Positions 32,331 through 33,991 of a DNA stretch of 33,991 nt are shown piece by piece. Below the pieces are notes generated by a model that worked only from the letters and a program-made list of their open reading frames with translations, was not told the origin of the DNA and searched no databases. Each line of letters begins with the position of its first letter. Position 1 is the first letter of the stretch. Source of the DNA: Defluviitaleaceae bacterium (GTDB lineage Bacteria > Bacillota > Clostridia > Lachnospirales > WRAX01); assembly GCA_009787945.1 (NCBI GenBank), contig WQSI01000004.1:1-33991 (forward strand), in the 5' to 3' direction. The position numbers were made by a program, and so were the translations under genes.

Positions 32331-32766
32331 AGCTCCAAGCTTCACACTGCCTGATGCAGAGGGCAATTTGATAAGCCTGTCAGACTTTGCTGGCAAAAAG
32401 GTGATTGTATATTTTTACCCGCGGGCGAACACCCCTGGCTGAAACACCCAAGCCTGCGGTTTTCGTGACGCACACCCTCAGTTGGAGGGCAAAAACGCCG
32501 TTGTTATCGGCATCAGCAAGGACAACCCCGCACCCCTTAAACGGGTGACAGAAAAATTTGGACTGCCTTTTGTGCTGTTGTCAGACAAAGAGCTGACCGC
32601 CATAGAAGCGTATGGCGTGTTGAAAGTGAATGATAAGCTGGTTAGCTCCGCATCCCGAAGCACATTTGTTGTTGACGAAAATGGGAATGTAGAAAAAATA
32701 TTTGAGAAGGCAAAAACCACCACTAATGCTAATGATGTTTTGGAGTATCTGGATGGATTGGTATAA
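32311..32766 (+). CDS. Selenocysteine peroxiredoxin (BCP/PrxQ family) with in-frame TGA
   Basis: Reading through one TGA (32440-32442) gives a complete 151-residue PrxQ-type protein: [42 protein letters not shown], then a full thioredoxin fold to VLEYLDGLV. In BCP/PrxQ proteins the residue after TPG is the peroxidatic Cys and the one five positions later is the resolving Cys. Here the first is TGA at codon 44 and the second is Cys 49. TGA is a normal stop in neighbours (hicB, the HEPN gene), so selenocysteine is the best reading. A short TGCG/CGCA hairpin with GT in its loop begins ~12 nt after the TGA and may be the SECIS, but it is weak. The ORF track shows only the downstream piece (32482-32766). 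Start ATG at 32311, with AAGGAG 9 nt upstream. Confidence 0.85.
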
Positions 32767-32780
32767 GCCCCCTCTTTAAT

Positions 32781-32881
32781 CGTCATTGCAGGCCCCGCCC
32801 GCAATCCCATCTGCACTAACCAGCCCCTATTTTCTGGGCTTGGAATGACATGTGGGATTGCGGGTCAAGCCCGCAATGACG
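32781..32881. repeat. 101-bp palindromic repeat of the GTCATTGC type
   Basis: CGTCATTGC...GCAATCCCA at the left is mirrored by TGGGATTGC...GCAATGACG at the right, with an AGCCC/GGGCT apex; the symmetry is exact around 32831. TTTTT follows on the plus strand, so it may also terminate the peroxiredoxin operon. It is a different family from the CGTAGGGG and AGAACCAGC palindromes. The following 32882-33034 shows no gene; only a 7-bp inverted repeat (TAAAGCC/GGCTTTA, about 32958-33006) was noted. Confidence 0.75.
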
Positions 32882-33034
32882 TTTTTGGGTGCTTTTTGCA
32901 TGGTGTGAATAGCACTTCAAATTTCAAGATTATGCCGTATTAGTAGCTCAATACTGATAAAGCCAGGTAAATCCAGTGTTATAGCTACCCTCGGTAATCG
33001 GCTTTATAAAGCAATCCCTTTAGCTTATGTTTGC

Positions 33035-33319
33035 CTAATCTTTATCCACAAGCCAATCACCCCAATCAGGGGAATTTTCATCCCTCTTTTTGCCACAAGT
33101 CTTACATTTTTTAGTAATACCTATTTTTCCTCCGCAGAATTTACATTCCTCAAGACATTTTTTGCCAAATTCGCAACTCCCAGCAGGAAAATCTTTATCG
33201 TGATACTGCTCCTCGAACTTATTACAAGAGCTGCATATAATCCTTTTGCAGTGCCTACAATAAACACCTTTATCAGCAATTTTGGCACTTTTTCCACAAT
33301 AATCACAACTTCTTGACAT
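33035..33319 (-). CDS. Small cysteine-rich zinc-finger protein
   Basis: 94 residues, ATG at 33319 after AAGGAGG. Twelve or so cysteines in CxxC pairs: CDYC, CRHC, CSSC, CKFC, CKTC plus single Cys. The first half looks like an AN1/FYVE-like treble of zinc sites, the end like a zinc ribbon. It ends acidic (DWGDWLVDKD). No known family assigned. It is preceded by structured leader copy B and a consensus promoter, an elaborate upstream region for such a small protein. Confidence 0.7.
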   Translation of the reverse strand: MSRSCDYCGKSAKIADKGVYCRHCKRIICSSCNKFEEQYHDKDFPAGSCEFGKKCLEECKFCGGKIGITKKCKTCGKKRDENSPDWGDWLVDKD

Positions 33320-33325
33320 AAAAAA

Positions 33326-33480
33326 TCCTCCTTCTGCCCTTTAGGGGCTTGACAAAAGAGGCTACAGTGGTTAGAATTATCACTGAGCCTGTTTGGCTTT
33401 GTAGACACGTTGGGCGGGTTGTTTGGTAGACTTTGCCGCCCAACGTGTTCTTTTAATGCCAACCCGCATATTTTGCGGGA
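33326..33480 (-). ncRNA. Structured 5' leader, copy B (three hairpins)
   Basis: On the minus strand after the promoter: CCCGCA-AAATA-TGCGGG; then hairpin 1, ACACGTTGGGCGG paired with CCGCCCAACGTGT (13 bp perfect) around an 18-nt loop containing GTCTAC; then hairpin 2, AGGCT.AGTG/CACT..AGCCT with loop ATAATTCTAAC; then AAGGAGG. Hairpin 2 matches copy A (AGTGAYAATTYTA-CC). The stem sequences differ between copies while pairing is kept, which argues for selection on RNA structure. Confidence 0.5.
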
Positions 33481-33483
33481 TTG

Positions 33484-33566
33484 TGTTAATTATAACGCCA
33501 AAGCAGGGGCTTGTCAAGGCTATTTTAGTAAAAATTATTGACGGTGTTTGGGTCTGGGTGTATAAT
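33484..33566. promoter_or_regulatory. Divergent promoter module, copy 2
   Basis: Minus: TTGACA (33512-33517), 17 bp, TATAAT (33489-33494) for the zinc-finger gene. Plus: TTGACG (33538-33543), 17 bp, TATAAT (33561-33566) with extended TG for pth. It is 75/83 identical to the reverse complement of 12287-12369, including the spacer sequences. Confidence 0.75.
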
Positions 33567-33627
33567 TGTTAGTGGACGAACCCCTATGGGGCTTTTATAA
33601 GGATATAAGTTTGAGAGGAATTAAAAT

Positions 33628-33991
33628 ATGTATTTAATAGTTGGGCTGGGCAATCCTGGTCGGCAGTATGATGGCACGCGCCATAATATTGGCTTTGATG
33701 TGGTGGATTTGTTGGCGAAACGCCATGACATTAAAATTAAGGCGACGAAATTTGATGCTTATGCTGGGGAAGGGTTTTTTTATGGGCAGAAGTTGGTTTT
33801 GGTGAAGCCCACAACTTTTATGAACCTTTCGGGGCGGGCGGTGCAGGATTTTGTGCGGTATTATAAAATCCCTGTGGAGGATTTGGCAAGCCGTTTGGTT
33901 GTTATTTATGATGAAACAAATTTGCCTGTGGGGCAGGTGCGCATCCGTGAGCGCGGCACGGCAGGGGGGCATAATGGGGTTAAAAACATCC
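33628..33991 (+). CDS. pth: Peptidyl-tRNA hydrolase, 5' part
   Basis: Releases tRNA from peptidyl-tRNA that drops off the ribosome. The gene runs off the right edge after ~121 residues. MYLIVGLGNPGRQYDGTRHNIGFD contains the substrate-binding Asn and the catalytic His; KPTTFMNLSGRAV, VIYDETNLPVG (the Asp that assists the His) and GTAGGHNGVKN follow. ATG at 33628 after GAGAGGAA. Transcribed from the plus promoter of the divergent module. The track has no plus-strand entry because the frame has no stop in the window. Confidence 0.95.
   Translation, partial: MYLIVGLGNPGRQYDGTRHNIGFDVVDLLAKRHDIKIKATKFDAYAGEGFFYGQKLVLVKPTTFMNLSGRAVQDFVRYYKIPVEDLASRLVVIYDETNLPVGQVRIRERGTAGGHNGVKNI

Noticed and set aside
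32311-32766. Reading the in-frame TGA as a plain nonsense mutation, or as a changed genetic code (TGA = Trp/Gly)
   Set aside because: TGA ends hicB, the HEPN gene and the YvyF-like gene normally, and Trp is always TGG in the genes read. The TGA falls exactly on the catalytic Cys with intact sequence on both sides, which a random mutation would rarely do.
32958-33006. TAAAGCC...GGCTTTA stem in the gap after the selenoprotein operon, as an RNA gene
   Set aside because: Only a 7-bp stem around ~35 nt with no conserved feature of tRNA or a known RNA; left as an unassigned inverted repeat.

Overview
This window looks like a chromosomal segment of an anaerobic, low-to-mid GC Clostridia-type Firmicute. 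The evidence is ribosome binding sites of the AGGAGG/AGGTG type, sigma-A promoters with 17-18 bp spacers and frequent TGTATAAT extended -10 boxes, and a clostridial gene set: tdh-kbl, fhs, a dimeric-type glyS, an ECF S component, comEC, ispG and rimO. One gene appears to read UGA as selenocysteine, which points to a selenium-using anaerobe. No rRNA, tRNA, phage or CRISPR was seen. The finer taxonomy is not decidable from the sequence.

Layout. 1-3280 (+): end of rarA, a small membrane protein, then threonine catabolism (tdh, kbl) closed by a terminator. 3365-5045 (-): an exported MORN-repeat protein behind a strong promoter and a structured leader. 5117-8729 (-): one tightly packed operon, ispG > HEPN (Abi-like) protein > zinc-ribbon protein > rimO. 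8828-10960 (+): topB, ending in a 166-bp near-symmetric palindrome. 11108-12249 (-): two low-complexity/zinc-ribbon proteins. 12287-14284: a divergent promoter module, a MITE-like repeat and two unrecognised genes. 14290-18679 (-): lipoprotein > purH > YvyF-like > antitoxin > truncated PIN toxin > rnz. 18730-23603 (-): ECF S component > glyS > lipoprotein > comEC. 23781-27136 (-): DUF4180 > peptidase E-like > repeat > hicB-hicA > fhs. 27286-29614 (+): a decarboxylase and spermidine synthase. 29611-31631 (-): HAD phosphatase > DUF1905 > acetamidase/formamidase. 31752-32766 (+): SHOCT membrane protein and a selenocysteine peroxiredoxin. 33035-33319 (-): zinc-ribbon protein. 33628-end (+): pth.

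Main discoveries. (1) A peroxiredoxin whose peroxidatic Cys codon is TGA; the ORF track splits it, and it is best read as a selenoprotein. (2) Two related structured 5' leaders (4872-5012 and 33326-33480) upstream of unrelated minus-strand genes. (3) An 83-bp divergent promoter module present twice in inverted orientation with 75/83 identity. (4) A ~147-bp palindromic repeat family; one copy is bracketed by 37-bp perfect direct repeats and rewrote the end of a coding gene. (5) A second palindrome family whose ends coincide with gene stop codons. (6) A HEPN RNase-like gene translationally nested in the ispG-rimO operon.

Metabolic links (inference). Tdh and Kbl turn threonine into glycine and acetyl-CoA. 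Fhs feeds formate into one-carbon folate, and PurH uses 10-formyl-THF. A polyamine branch (decarboxylase, SpeE) lies nearby.
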